Positions 1 through 10,558 of a stretch of 64,000 bases of DNA are shown piece by piece. The notes under the pieces are model-generated. The model saw only the letters and a list, made by a program, of their open reading frames with translations. It was not told where the DNA came from and searched no databases. Every line of letters starts with the position of its first letter. Positions within the stretch are counted from its first letter, which is position 1. The DNA is taken from positions 65,044,914 through 65,108,913 of the forward strand of contig CM063109.1 of the NCBI GenBank assembly GCA_031841125.1. Reading direction: 5' to 3'. Both the position numbers and the translations under genes were made by a program. Source of the DNA: Acanthococcus lagerstroemiae (taxonomy: Eukaryota; Arthropoda; Insecta; Hemiptera; Eriococcidae).

Positions 1-1166
1 TTCTCATGATCACACCTGATAATGCCGAACTTTTGTTAGGGGAACAGGAACAAGTCTAATGATGTAAAAGTGATGTATTGTATAGAATCCAGGGCAAATG
101 TACACCATCGGGTGTACAGTGCACTTGAAGTGTCCGCAGAATTTCGGCAGTTGAATTGACTTTCGGCGAATATTCGAGAGCGATTCGTGATTCGTTGTTG
201 CGCTACCAGGTTCGCGTTTTGTATTTTTTTATTTCTTCATCATGGTCGGAAGACCGTATAAAAGACGTCAGAAGCCGGCAATTTTCGAACGTTGCCTCAT
301 TCTCGACATTAAGCAAGTTAATCGCGTTATTGATTACGTCATGTATGTACCTGTATGCAAAATGTGGCGCCTCTTGAAAACGAATAGCTGTGGATACTTT
401 TTGTCAGCAAACGACGTCTTATCGGATGATGTTGATATTAGATCTACAATAGTGTTATTATACTCTGTCGATACGGTGCCGAATGATCGAATGATGTATC
501 GACAAACGCAACTATGTAACAACGTGCTTTGATACGCGGTGATATGTCAGAATTACGTCATATCTTACTAGAATCAGGTATAGGTAACTTCTTACTCAGA
601 CTAGACTACTGCAGAGATGCTGGGCGTTTTGCGGATACAATGACGAGGCAAATAGCCTTGGAAAATTGCAGTTCGGGTTAATAAAATATTCGATGAATAC
701 TTTTTAGCTGATTTTTCAAGACAGCTGTTGTCTTGCCCCAACAGACTCTTCTCGACGTGTTATGAAACTAAAACCTGCTTTCGAATTCTGGAAACAAACG
801 AAGACATGCCGAACGTGGTTACTCGGGAAATTCGCACACTAGGAGGGTTGCTGAAGAGATTTTCTTGGCAAAGAATCTTACATCTAAGTTGGATGCTATC
901 ACATGTGTCTAAGCGACATAAAAATCGAATAGCAAAGTTTCCTAAATAATGGAAATACAACCGTTGTCTCCCATACTTCGCTTGTGGGATTCTTATGATC
1001 TTCGAGATTTCGCTCATGACTGTGGTCAGTTATGTGCTGCGATTACCTATCCTTTGAATTAATATCATTCCTTTTTGATGAATTTGGGTTGCATTGGTCG
1101 TTTTCATTTGTATCTGGTTTTGATATTTAACCAAATTTGGTCGGTCTGAAGTCGTTTCCAATCGCG
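1..1166. other. unassigned AT-rich DNA
   Basis: No convincing gene, repeat or RNA is seen. Several open frames of 60-96 codons exist on both strands (for example 242-532), but they overlap each other, lack recognisable motifs, and are of the length expected by chance in AT-rich DNA. Confidence 0.5.
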
Positions 1167-2250
1167 TTAATAATAATAATAATAATAACCTTTATTCTGG
1201 TAAATAACATAATTTGCTATACATATATTATCTATTTGCTTATTATTTAATTACTATTTAATTACCGGACGCCCATTCCTGAGCATAGGTCTCCCCTATC
1301 TTTTGCCATACATCTCTGTTTAAAGCTTCTCTTCTCCATAACGTCCCCAGTTTCCTTTCTATGTCTTGTCTCCATCTCGTTGTTGGTCTACCCCTGCTTC
1401 TTTTATTGCCGTATGGTGTCCACTCAGTTATTCTCTTTGCCCATGAATCTCTTTTCATTCTAGCCAAGTGTCCGGCATATCTGATTTTTAGCAAACCCAC
1501 TGTCTGAAGAATGTCTTTTGTTCTTGTCCTACCCCTAATTTCCGTGTTCCTGACTCTGTCCTTCCTTTTTATTCTTAATAGGCTTCTCTCCATACTTCGC
1601 TGAGTTACCTGAAGACTGCTTGCTTTTTTGTCAGTGACCATGCTTGTGCTCCGTACGTGAGAATTGGCAGTACACACATGATTGTAAGATTTTTATTTTG
1701 GATGCCACTTTCATTTTCCCTTTGAAAATCTGCCCTAACGCCCAATAACCCCTCCATGCCTTTTTTCTTCTTTCCTGTAGTTCTTTGTTTAGCCCTTGTT
1801 TAAATGATATAATCCGTCCTAAGTATGTATATTCCTTTACCCTTTCAATTTCCATCCCATTCACTTTGAGGTTTTCTTTCGATCTATTACTCATGTATTT
1901 CGTTTTGGTTAAATTCATCTGGAGCCCCGATTCTTCACATGCTCTTGTGAGGTCTTTCACCATTTCTGTTACTTCCTCCCTCCTGGTTCCTATCAGCACA
2001 ATGTCGTCCGCCAATCTCAAATTATTTAGTTTTTTATCGTCTATGTTCATCCCATGGTTTCCCCAGTTTAGTCTTCTAAATGTCCATTCCAATACTGCGT
2101 TAAACAGATTGGACGACATGGGATCCCCTTGTGCTACACCTTTTTTAATTTGGAATGTTTCACCCGATTTATCAAGTTTTACATGAGCAGTGGCATTCTC
2201 GTATATGTTTTTTATTATTTTCACTATTCTAGCATCGATTCGAATAGCAC
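1167..2250 (-). mobile_element. 5'-truncated RTE-type non-LTR retrotransposon (copy 1, TTA-tail class)
   Basis: A minus-strand non-LTR element fragment holding the second half of the reverse transcriptase and the C-terminal region. On the minus strand it ends in an AATAAAGG motif followed by a TTA microsatellite (plus-strand 1168-1188, seven TAA units), the kind of 3' end RTE elements have instead of poly(A). The 5' end is cut near 2,240-2,250, where recognisable reverse-transcriptase sequence gives way to unrelated sequence, as expected for incomplete target-primed reverse transcription. The RTE assignment rests on C-terminal motif style and tail type, not phylogeny. Confidence 0.85.
1168..1188 (-). 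repeat. (TAA)7 microsatellite, 3' tail of RTE copy 1
   Basis: Seven perfect TAA units on the plus strand, directly abutting the minus-strand AATAAAGG end of the retrotransposon. The same arrangement is found at 16,149-16,175, so the tail belongs to the element and not to the insertion site. Confidence 0.85.
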
Positions 2251-2272
2251 AGAACAAGAACGCGCGGTACAC
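1258..2272 (-). pseudogene. reverse transcriptase, C-terminal half (RTE-type), frameshifted
   Basis: Two overlapping minus-strand frames (2272-1631 and 1677-1258) together encode the late part of a non-LTR reverse transcriptase. The first frame shows a QGDP block with an N-L-F-N-A-V-L-E motif, then LADDIVLI; the catalytic aspartate pair is present but the usual first residue Phe/Tyr of the FADD/YADD box is Leu. A YLG motif and W-L-G-Q-I-F-K-G type segment follow. The second frame carries ERSLLRIKRKDR, GHLAR and RGRPTTRW, the conserved C-terminal tail of these elements. Around 1,610-1,675 the true reading crosses a third frame that contains stops, so at least two frameshifts have occurred and the copy is dead. 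The endonuclease domain and early reverse-transcriptase motifs are missing through 5' truncation. Confidence 0.85.
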
Positions 2273-2814
2273 CTTTCAATCGCTTTTTGGTCCTTTGTGG
2301 TTAGTCTTTGGTACTTTTCTAAAGGTAATGGTAAAAATGAATTAACAGTGTCATCGTTTTACAAACGATTATTCGTCTTTTCTTGTCAAAATTGATTTAG
2401 GGTGCTTTGTTCAAGAAATCATCCTTAAAGTACCAAATTTTTCATAATTTCCATAATCGCAAACATACCATAACACATTTTAGATAATTCGGTAAAGAAT
2501 ACTCATTACTCATGTACATAAATAAATGCACCAGTGCTGATTAGTACAATAAATAGTATATTTCCGAAATTGTAAACAGAAAAATATGACTATTGAACAG
2601 TGCTAAATAACGAATAAGAAAATTTCGAAATAAATGATAAATTATTCATAAATGAAAAAGAGAAGAAGATAGGTAAAAAGATTACATGTATAAAAGGCAA
2701 ACGAATTTAGTACATAGCTATTAAAAAGTTCAAAATTTTTCAGTTAAAACTCGAGAAGGCAAATGTTATAGTAATATTCAAAAACATAATTATTATCAAA
2801 TAATAATTGTTATT
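2273..2814. other. unassigned AT-rich DNA
   Basis: Very AT-rich sequence with short poly(A)/(T) runs. No coding motif, inverted repeat or tandem repeat stands out. Confidence 0.5.
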
Positions 2815-2893
2815 GGCAGTACTCGAACCCAAGTTCCTTTTTACTTCATCCTCACAGCGGTACACTAAACAACTGCGCTGCGCTGTACTTGCT
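2815..2893 (-). repeat. weak tRNA-like segment
   Basis: On the minus strand a B-box-like GGGTTCGAGTACTGCC lies about 50 bp after a degenerate A-box-like stretch (CGCAGTTGTTTAGTG). The spacing fits a tRNA or tRNA-derived SINE head, but no acceptor stem or anticodon arm can be formed, so this is at best a decayed copy. Confidence 0.3.
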
Positions 2894-3028
2894 AATCCAA
2901 AAACGCGGCGTTAAAAATGTCAAGAACACTAATATTTCATGTATGCAAATCGAAACCGCACATAAACTTTATATCCACAAAATCTCGTAATCGTGAATCG
3001 AACAAAAAAGTGGTATTTACTTCTCCAT

Positions 3029-3206
3029 TGGTGGAGTGTATAATGATGCACACGTGCCAGATTGGCTCCCCAGATATCGCATCTCTGGCTCAGGAAACTT
3101 CCCTTTCGGGTATCGCATGGGTGACCAGAGGGACGTTTTGAGGCTGGTCTAGGTCCCTATTTCATTTCTTCTGGCTTCGGATTCGCGCTGTCTTGCAAGG
3201 GTTACG
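3029..3206 (+). mobile_element. short SINE-like repeat, family S2, copy A
   Basis: Shares an ordered set of blocks with five other places in this window: GATGCACACGTGCC, ATTGGCTCCC, GGAAACTTCCCTTTCGGG, TATCGCATGGGTGACCAGAG and a longer 3' part ending in GGATTCGCGCTGTC...GGTTACG. This copy and copy B (38,073-38,232) carry the long 3' part (about 180 bp); the others end near the ATCGCATCAGTG block. It does not code for protein. No clean target duplication is visible for this copy. Confidence 0.65.
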
Positions 3207-3224
3207 AAAAAAATCTACTTGCTA

Positions 3225-3540
3225 TATGATGATGATGAGGTTATCAGTCTTACGACCGGTTTAATGCAGCTCTCCATTTCCCCCGCGAGTTTTTTCATTT
3301 CCAAATAACTCCGACATTTGACATCCTCGATAATCTGTTGGACATACTGGAATCTTTGCCGACCTACCCAATTCTTTCCTTTCACTCGTTACCTTCTAGC
3401 TGCAGTGATATTCCTGCGTGCCTCAAGTTATGTCCTATTAATTTATCTCTCCTCCTTTTCAGACCGTTCCAAACATCCATTTTACCTCCTACTCTGTTCA
3501 GTACTTCCTCATTTGTAGTTCTTGAAAAGTAGAATTCGGT
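3225..3540 (-). pseudogene. C-terminal end of a non-LTR reverse transcriptase, ATG-tail class
   Basis: Minus-strand translation gives an IGHNLRHAG motif, then, after a frameshift, GRQRFQYVQQIIEDVK, and after another shift a W-R-A-A-L-N-R-S ending. This is the terminal region typical of a class of endonuclease/reverse-transcriptase retrotransposons (GH..RH.G / GR.R..Y..QI..D / W R.A.N.S). It stops just before a (CAT)n microsatellite on the minus strand (plus 3226-3237), a likely 3' tail. The family differs from the RWRD-type copies elsewhere in the window. Only about 300 bp remain. Confidence 0.65.
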
Positions 3541-6500
3541 GAATTACTCAAACAAAGGAGAAATGGGCCCTACCAATTAATGCATACAGGGAAGAAAGGG
3601 GCCGTCTCCACCAATAAAATGAAACAAGGGGGAAATTGAAAATTTGGTTGTTAGCTCCTCTCTTCCCTGGACTCTTCATATAGTTCTAATTTTCTGGTGA
3701 AATGAACCAATGATATGTTTGTATATTTGTTGAGAGAACGATTTTTGAGTAGTTGGAAGACGATTTATGAGCATAATTGTTCAGAGTCGGTGCGAAAAAC
3801 AGATTTGGGAAGAATCTCGAAAACATCGAACTGCCGAGATGCCTAGCAAACTAAAAAAAAAAAAAGAGCTGTTGATAAATACTAATTGAATAGATATTAC
3901 GAATTTCGTATGGCAAAACCAAAAAATATCGTGGAAGAGATGTGAAAGATTTCAACGAAAACCTGTAAAATTTCAGTTGACAAGCAAAAGAAAAATCGAA
4001 CTTTTGGTAAATATTGACTAAATAAATGTTACAAATTTCTTATGATAAGCTAAACAAGTTTTCCACCTGTCTAGTTTGTCAAGAATAATTTCACGAATAG
4101 GAGGAGGGGCCGGCCACATCCTTACACCTTCCTCCTCGGATCTACCCTGATTATTTTGAGTAATACTGAAGTGATCTGACTAAGAGCAACATTAGCCAAT
4201 ACTATGCTGGATAGCGATGCTAATAAATACATAGGTGGTGGGGGGGGGGGGGGTGTACTAGGGTTAGGTGCCGACTTGCTCCTTTAAAAATTCTTAAACT
4301 TCACAGATTTTATAGAAAATCTCAGTAAAATGTATACCTGCATATACAAACGGCCCACTCTGTCAATATGGAGTTATGACAGTGGGTATTAGTACATTAA
4401 ATTCCGGTCAAAATGAGCCCAACCAGAATTCTGTAAGTGCTAAACTCAGCTTTCCACAGAGGTTTGTAAATTGTGTATTATAGAAAACTGAAGTTTTAAG
4501 GAAAACTCGTTTAAAGTTGTGGGACTAAATTTTTTTTGTTTGGGGGGGGGATGGTATTTTATGCACGTTTTTGTTCCGCAAATGAAAAATTTATGTTATT
4601 TTCTATGTAAAATGGTACAGAAAAAGGTTTCCTTCGACGCTGGAAACGCTGGAACAAATTCACGGAGGGGGGGAGGGGATACGACAATAAAGTGAGTTAT
4701 TTTATAAAAATGAATGTAAAAAGTAACCGCTGTAAGAAAAATCGTTTGTTTCAACAAAAAATACTTGAAAGTCGAAAGCTGGAAGCCGTATTCAGCCAAA
4801 ACGTTTATAAATAAGCCAAAAGTCAGTTTTTTGTAATCCCAAAAAAATATATGGCGACAGTCAAAAGACCCGCATGCTAAAAGCTATGTTAAACCACGTA
4901 AGTCCAAAAATGCACAAACGTCAGAATAACACAGAAAACTGAGTAGAAAATTTAGATGAGTGACTTCCGTAGTTTTTAATTTCGCCGCTAGGAGTAGTGA
5001 AGTGCGCTTTCGATTTACGAGCATTAAACATTTTTTTGAATTATTATATTATTATCGAGCCACGAAACTAGACTCTCGGGCTATGGGCTTGGAATTTAAA
5101 TTCCTCGATTTTTTCTTACATTAGAAACTACATAAAACTCGTTTTTCATAAATGTGGGCTTACATGGTATTTGAATCGAGGCAACCATATATTTCCTCAA
5201 TGTTAAAAGCTTAAGCCAAAAGCCGAAGCTGAATTTTTCAGCTGTAATACACTGGTTCACAAGCTACGGTTTTATGCAGAGGGGAGGGAGTATCGACAAA
5301 GTGGGCCCTTTCTCACTTTACGCGGTTTGTCCTGTAACTGGATAGAAAATGGCGGAATCGAAATCTCACGTATGGTATGTCATAGAACAAGGTTTACTGT
5401 ACTCGAAACAGAAAACGTTATTTTCGGTAAATTTAGCCCCCCCCCCCATAAAAATGACTATATCTCGAAAACTGTGACCGACAGAGTGGGTCCTTTCAAT
5501 ACTACGAAAGTTCACAAATAGGGATAAGTCGAATTTTGAGAATTTTCAGTCGGGTGAGAATTCAATCCGCGTGAAGTTTCTTCGCACTTAACAATGTTGC
5601 TCTAACACTCTCTAAGTATACGAAATGGCAGCTTGGTTCGTGCCTATGAGAGCGCTACTAGCGCCACCTGGCTGACTTATTTGAGTAGTGTATCAGTGTG
5701 GTCATAAATGAAAATTATAACAATGTGGCGTGTCCTTTTTTGTAGAAGGCTCTTCGTTCTATTACTAAGTAGTCATTTTTGTTGAACCATTCAGTTTCTT
5801 TGTTATTTGAAACTTCCTTGGCTGTTTCTTTTTCTTAGTATTTATAGAAGGTCAAAGTTGACTTGGTATTGCTTCAGTTCGAATTCAGACGAATTCAAGA
5901 GAATGGCCCGAGTTGCTTCGGATGCTGGAGGAATTTCCTTAGTATCTAACTAAAAAGCTCATTATAAGGATCGAAGAAGTCTGCAGAATCTCACCTGTGG
6001 AAAATTAGCGAAAAATTGGCAGAAAGCCACGCGAAATTGCCGAAATGGGATCCGTTTACTGGATAGAAATCAGTGCCACACCAGCTAACCTTGCTGAGTC
6101 ATTCTCTCGTGATTTATCTCGCTCCAAAACTTTTCTCGACGCACTTCACTTTCGTAACCCTAAACCCTTGACAACAAGCGTGGAAATACCATTCGGCAAA
6201 ATATTTTTCGACACCAGACCGCGGGCGCAGCGAAGATTAATGAAATGTTAGGTTCTGGTAGGCCTGGCTGTGACCTAGCAATGGCGTACCAAGAAGGCTG
6301 TAACAACAGTCAACAGATTTGTCGGACAGTCAGACATTATTTGTTCTCCGTGAAACACGTACACCGAGCACACACAAATATACAATGAACGGCGACGACC
6401 ACCATAAGTGGAAGAAAAACAGCAAACACGCTCGTCCCCAGGCCGTTGACTTCGACAATTTGAAAAGAATTTCAAAGTGCTGCGCAGATCCCAACCTTCC

Positions 6501-7515
6501 TACCTATATCGATGTTGATGCAAAATAATAACAAAATAATCTCGGAATAGACTGCTTACTCCGCCTTTTTAAAGTGATCGGCGCGTAAACTGAAGAGGTT
6601 CATGAGACTGGTTAGTAGAGATGGTTCTACGTCTCTTAGAACTAAATTACGCGACGAAGGTGAATGACCACTGATCTGTGAGATAAAATTTCTTTATTCA
6701 GATCATATTCTGTGTTATATTTTTTACACCGATACGACTTCTCAAATTCCTCAAGGCTGGTTCGGCCATCGAACGAGGTGAAAAAATTAAAATATAAAAA
6801 AATTAAATACAATTATAAGCTGCCTATAAATCATTGCACTAAAGTACTGGTTTTCGTTAAAAGATAATTGAGCCACATCCACCATATTTTAGGTGTCCAG
6901 TAGTAAAAAAAATTGTTACAATTAGGATGCAGCATAGAGGTGATACTGGTTTTGGTGTACGCGACTGCAAGAGCAGCTCCGCCACATCTCTACCATTTAA
7001 CGAGCAGCAAGAAATAAACAGCGAAGTCAAACCCTTGGGGAAAACTGTAGAAGGAATGTTTATCGCGAAATGCAACTATATAGCCGCAAAGCTTGTCAGT
7101 TTTTCACGCGAGCTAGTAACTTTTTGAACTTGTACACGAAACATAATTAGCGAGTACATGATCTTCAACTATTACGCAGCTTCGAAAATGATTGTAGAAG
7201 AAATTTCGTAAACAAGATCGGATGGTCTTTGCCATCCATTGTGAGTTGCAACTCGGCTCAATACAGCATACCAAACTTTTGTTTCAACAACTACTGTGAG
7301 ATATTCGGCCCAAGCGGGGGGAGCTCCTGAGTTTCACACTGATGGTCTGCTATAAGCGTGTCCAGATCGACCTACCGTGTGATTGACTGCCAACCGAACA
7401 TTTCTTGTGGACCAAAAAAACTGAATGGAATAACAATGGAAGTTGAACTTTTTCAGCATAGGTTTTTGTTTTTCATTAAGTTCTTTGAGCTGCTGCCCAC
7501 TCAACAGTCTATAAA
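3541..7515. other. long unassigned stretch with G/C homopolymer runs
   Basis: No gene is recognised. The stretch has unusually long G or C runs for AT-rich DNA: near 4,240 (13 or more G), 4,542-4,550, 4,666-4,678 and 5,439-5,449. Fragments such as CACTCTGTC / GACAGAGTG near 4,350 and 5,480 recur in opposite orientation, suggesting old degenerate repeats. Open frames of 60-73 codons (4,596-4,799, 5,327-5,521, 6,045-6,251, 6,319-6,528, 6,857-7,075) have no motif and are not supported. Confidence 0.5.
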
Positions 7516-7585
7516 GGTCCCGAACTATAACTCCTGCGGATTTATCTCCAACAGGCATGTGCTCTGCCAACTGAGCTACCCGGGC
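7516..7585 (-). repeat. tRNA-like SINE head or tRNA pseudogene
   Basis: The minus strand begins GGCCCGGGTAGCTCAGTTGG, including a textbook A box (TAGCTCAGTTGG) followed by CAGAGCA, and about 40 bp later a near B box (AGTTCGGGACC). Spacing matches a tRNA. The two ends do not form a good 7-bp acceptor stem and the T-loop is altered, so a functional tRNA is unlikely. It lies directly downstream of SINE family S1 copy 1 on the same strand, which could make a dimeric SINE, although the other S1 copies lack this second unit. Confidence 0.5.
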
Positions 7586-7586
7586 C

Positions 7587-7795
7587 AAATTGCTCTCAAC
7601 CCGAGCCCTGGAATCCGCCCTTCCGAGCATTACTTCAGAGACGTCGGGGAGGCTGTTAGTGCTATCTTGGCCCTCTTCCCTTCTCACCGAAAAACCGGCC
7701 TAGTCGAAATCTGGCGAGTCGCTCCATGAGCTCGAACCCGGGTCTCCCGGATTCCGAGACCAACGTGCTTCGGCCAACCAGACTCAATCTCCAAC
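7587..7795 (-). mobile_element. tRNA-derived SINE, family S1, copy 1
   Basis: On the minus strand a tRNA-like head (GTTGGCCGAAGCACGTTGG, then B box GGGTTCGAGCTC) leads into a body with the blocks CTCGCCAGATTTCGAC, GCCGGTTTTTCGG, GGGCCAAGATAGC, CCCGACGTCTCTGA and GGCTCGGGTTGAGAGC. The same order is found at 15,028-15,206 and twice at 29.7-30.15 kb. Transcription would be by RNA polymerase III from the internal A and B boxes, and mobilisation by a LINE enzyme. The A box of this copy has a small deletion relative to the others. Confidence 0.75.
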
Positions 7796-8889
7796 AGGTT
7801 ACAGGTAATCCAAAATTCAGAGTTTCCCGAAATCCAGAGAAATTTCAGGTATAAGGAATAAAATTTCGGCCGAAATTATTTCCTGTTTCATTTTGTTTTA
7901 TTAGGTTCGGTTACAGTGTTTGCGTATTTATGCTGGAATAATAAATGTGAATTTAAAATACCTTTGCATTAATGAAAGTGCGGGTTTTTCAGAAATTGAA
8001 CGAGAGAGAAAAGTGTTTAGTCCGGCCGCAGCGAGGGCATTTGAAATCAAAAAACGAGAGTGCGTAGAAAGCACGTGTATTGATCGACAGTAAAGCAGAT
8101 CTGGCCGGGAGTTCTAAACATAAACTGTGACTACACTAAACGAATGTCTTACCTGACCGATCAAGGGAGAGAAAGGAGAGAACACACGGCCTGGCTAGGC
8201 TGCGGAGAAGCAAATCCATCTCGGGTCTTTCGACCTGTTGTGCCCTTGTGGGCTCCTCTTGTCGCAATCAATGAAACATTTTTTTAACTTGTTACATTCC
8301 AACATGTAATCGCCAGGCCGTGCCTGAAGGAGAGTTAATCATAAGAATAATGAGAAGTGGTTTTGAAAAAATCATATACTGGCAGTGCAGGAATGCAGGA
8401 GATAAAAGACGTTTGTTAGACGCTCGCATCGTGCTACGTAGAAAGTAGCCAGGCAGGATTATTTGTACAGAAATGAACATTTGAGAGAAGAGGGCCACCG
8501 TAAAAGCTTTACCGACGGAAGTGTAGAATCCGTGATGTCAACTTCAGCGACCAGAAGGGATGCCAGTTACTCGCTGGCACGTTTCCCTAAATCCATTATT
8601 AATCCGTCCGAATTTTCTTGTTTCCATAACCTCACCCTCTCCCTTCTGGATACGAAAGAGTGGAGTGAAAATGTGTCTTGAATGGTGACATCACCTCCTA
8701 AAAATTTGCCTTTTAGTTGAGTGCAAAATCTAATTTGTTTTGAAAAACTACGAGTTGCTCAGATTCAGGAGCTTGAAGTTTTGTAGTTGGCGTGTAAAAT
8801 GTGAAGAATGAAATTTCCGTGTTTAAAGAAAACAAATTATGTACAGGTGTATTGTCCATGCTGATTTCAACTGACTAAGAGTAGGGATT
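7796..8889. other. unassigned DNA
   Basis: No gene is seen. An 11-bp inverted pair CACGGCCTGGC (8185-8195) / GCCAGGCCGTG (8312-8322) lacks a flanking duplication and was not accepted as an element. Open frames at 8,292-8,498 and 8,463-8,681 have no motif. Confidence 0.5.
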
Positions 8890-8898
8890 GTCAAAAAC

Positions 8899-10310
8899 GT
8901 GTATACTAAAGTCTGGCTAGCCCTCAAAAACCAAGGAGTGTCCCAAAATTTAATAAATTTAATCAAGGAAATGTACGAAGGACTATGTGCAAGAATGAAG
9001 ACAGAAACGAAAGGCCCATATTTCCCTATCGAAAAAGGAGGCAAGCAGGGAGACCCGTTGTCCCCCATTCTTTTTAATAGTCTTACTTGAAAATATATTT
9101 AGAAACCTTGAATGGGAAAACAGGGGCATAAATATCAATGGAAAAAGATAAGCAAATCTACATGTCGCAGACGATATCGTCATCTTTGCCAGGGACGTAC
9201 CGGTAGAGGAGAGGGGCAACTTAACCCCCCTCCCCTCGCCCGTAGGAATTTTTTACTCAGTAGTTGGGAAAATTTATTATTTTACTCAGGTGAGTTGAAA
9301 GATTTCTTTTTGTTTTGAAACCCAACAAGTCAAAAGGTTTTTCTTCTTTTGCGTCAATACTTGGGAATTTTGAGTTGTGAGTCAGTTGGAAAAATCCAAC
9401 AGGTCAAAAGTTTTCTTTTTAAAGGTTGTTGTTGTTGTGGTTTTTTTTTTTGCATTGATACTTGGGAATTCTGAGCTGAGTTAGTTGGGACTTTCACAAT
9501 GTTTACCCCCCACCCCCAGGAGAAACTCTTCGGTACGTCCCTGATCTTTGCTGATAATTTAAGAGGTCTTACCGAAATGTTGGAAGAGTTGAGTAAACAG
9601 AGTAAACTAGCAGGACTTTCCATCAATGTACAGAAAACAAAAATATTAACAAAAAAATTGACACAAACAACAAGACAATAACAGTAAATAACCAAAAACT
9701 CAGAATAATAAACGAATGTACTTACCTCGGCTAAAAAATAACCCTTAACAACGCTATAGAAAAAGAAATAGAGACGAGGATAACAAAAGCTTGGTCTAAG
9801 TATTGGTCACTCAAAAATCTTTTCAAATGTAACTATGCAAACTCCCACAAAAGCATGACTTTTAACTCGTGTGTTGTACCCGTCCTTACATATGGCTGCC
9901 AAACATAGCCATTAAGCGTCAAAACATTAAACAAAATAAAAATTACTCAAAATGCAATGGAGAGATCCATGCTAAACATAAGGAAAAAATATGAAATCAG
10001 TGTAAAAAGAATCAAAAGTAAACTTCGGCCAAACGTAGACGTAGTAAGGTTGATCAGACGCAGCAAATGGGGTTGGGCGGGCCACATCTCCCGATTGAAA
10101 GATGACCGATGGACCTACGTCACCACTTTTTGGCAACTGGAGGACAGAAAGAGGAAAAAGGGGAGGCAGGGACTGCGGTGAAAAGACGACATGAAACTAA
10201 TTTCTATAGATTCAATGAACTACCAAAACTTAGGAGTCAACCGAAGGGAATGGGAGCAAGACTTTTGCCCTGTATGTGCCGAGGGGGACATGAGACTAAC
10301 CTTGGGTAGA
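8899..10310 (+). pseudogene. reverse transcriptase C-terminal half (RTE-type), interrupted and frameshifted
   Basis: The first segment (8899-9090) reads LKNQGVSQNLINLIKEMYEG and GGKQGDPLSPILFN (the QGDP block; the first Gly replaces the usual Arg/Val). After a frameshift comes VADDIVIFA, the catalytic box, with Val for Phe/Tyr; the MITE begins in this codon region and the frame resumes at 9,552 with DNLRGLTEMLEELSKQ and KTKIL. Further on are a YWSLKNLF segment (about 9,800), VLTYGCQ followed by an in-frame stop (about 9,905), MERSMLNIRKK, GWAGHISRLKDDRW and a frameshifted RREWEQ end. There are several stops and frameshifts, so it is inactive. Confidence 0.85.
9190..9543. mobile_element. nonautonomous hAT MITE, family CAGGGACGTACCG, copy 1
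   Basis: A 354-bp element bounded by perfect 13-bp terminal inverted repeats CAGGGACGTACCG (9190-9202 and, inverted, 9531-9543). It is flanked by identical 8-bp duplications ATCTTTGC (9182-9189 and 9544-9551). CAGGG ends and 8-bp duplications are hallmarks of the hAT superfamily. It has no coding capacity. It inserted into the FADD region of the RTE copy 2 reverse transcriptase. A second copy in inverted orientation is at 60,013-60,250. Confidence 0.95.
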
Positions 10311-10421
10311 ATATAATAAATTTATGTGTATTATCTTAATTTTAATTTAAGTTTCTCTGCAACTATTTTTTTCCTTATTCTGTCACTTTCCCCTCAATAA
10401 AAGTTATCTTGATCTTGAAAT

Positions 10422-10558
10422 TCTGGTCCAGTTAAGAAACGTAATTTGCAACCTGCAATACACATCGATAATGGTCATTGTGAAGTAGGAGGGGAAGGAC
10501 GAGTTCAAGAACACGTTATCAGCGCTGTGAAAAAATTATGTTTCTTAACTGGACCAGA
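10422..10558. mobile_element. 137-bp foldback / MITE
   Basis: Inverted repeats of 26 bp with a single mismatch: TCTGGTCCAGTTAAGAAAC... at 10,422-10,447 and its complement at 10,533-10,558. They enclose about 85 bp without coding potential. The element lies immediately after the tail of RTE copy 2. No clear target duplication is visible, so the superfamily is unknown. Confidence 0.65.

Larger units (their letters stand above)
8890..10420 (+). mobile_element. 5'-truncated RTE-type retrotransposon (copy 2, TTGAT-tail class), split by a hAT MITE
   Basis: Plus-strand non-LTR fragment from the middle of the reverse transcriptase to the 3' end. It ends AATAAAAG-TTATCTTGATCTTGA near 10,397-10,418, a TTGAT-type tail also present in the copies ending near 15,345 and 44,862. 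A 354-bp DNA element (9190-9543) sits inside the reverse-transcriptase core; removing it together with one 8-bp duplication makes the two halves contiguous. The copy starts near VYTKVW, so the endonuclease and the early reverse-transcriptase blocks are missing. Confidence 0.88.

Noticed and set aside
242..532. 96-codon open frame starting MVGRPYKRRQK
   Set aside because: The basic start looked like a possible DNA-binding tail, but nothing after it matches a known fold and other frames overlap it.
8185..8322. Inverted pair CACGGCCTGGC / GCCAGGCCGTG, similar to the ends of the 25.48-kb element
   Set aside because: Only 11 bp, no flanking duplication, and no GGTAGC motifs inside; chance cannot be excluded.
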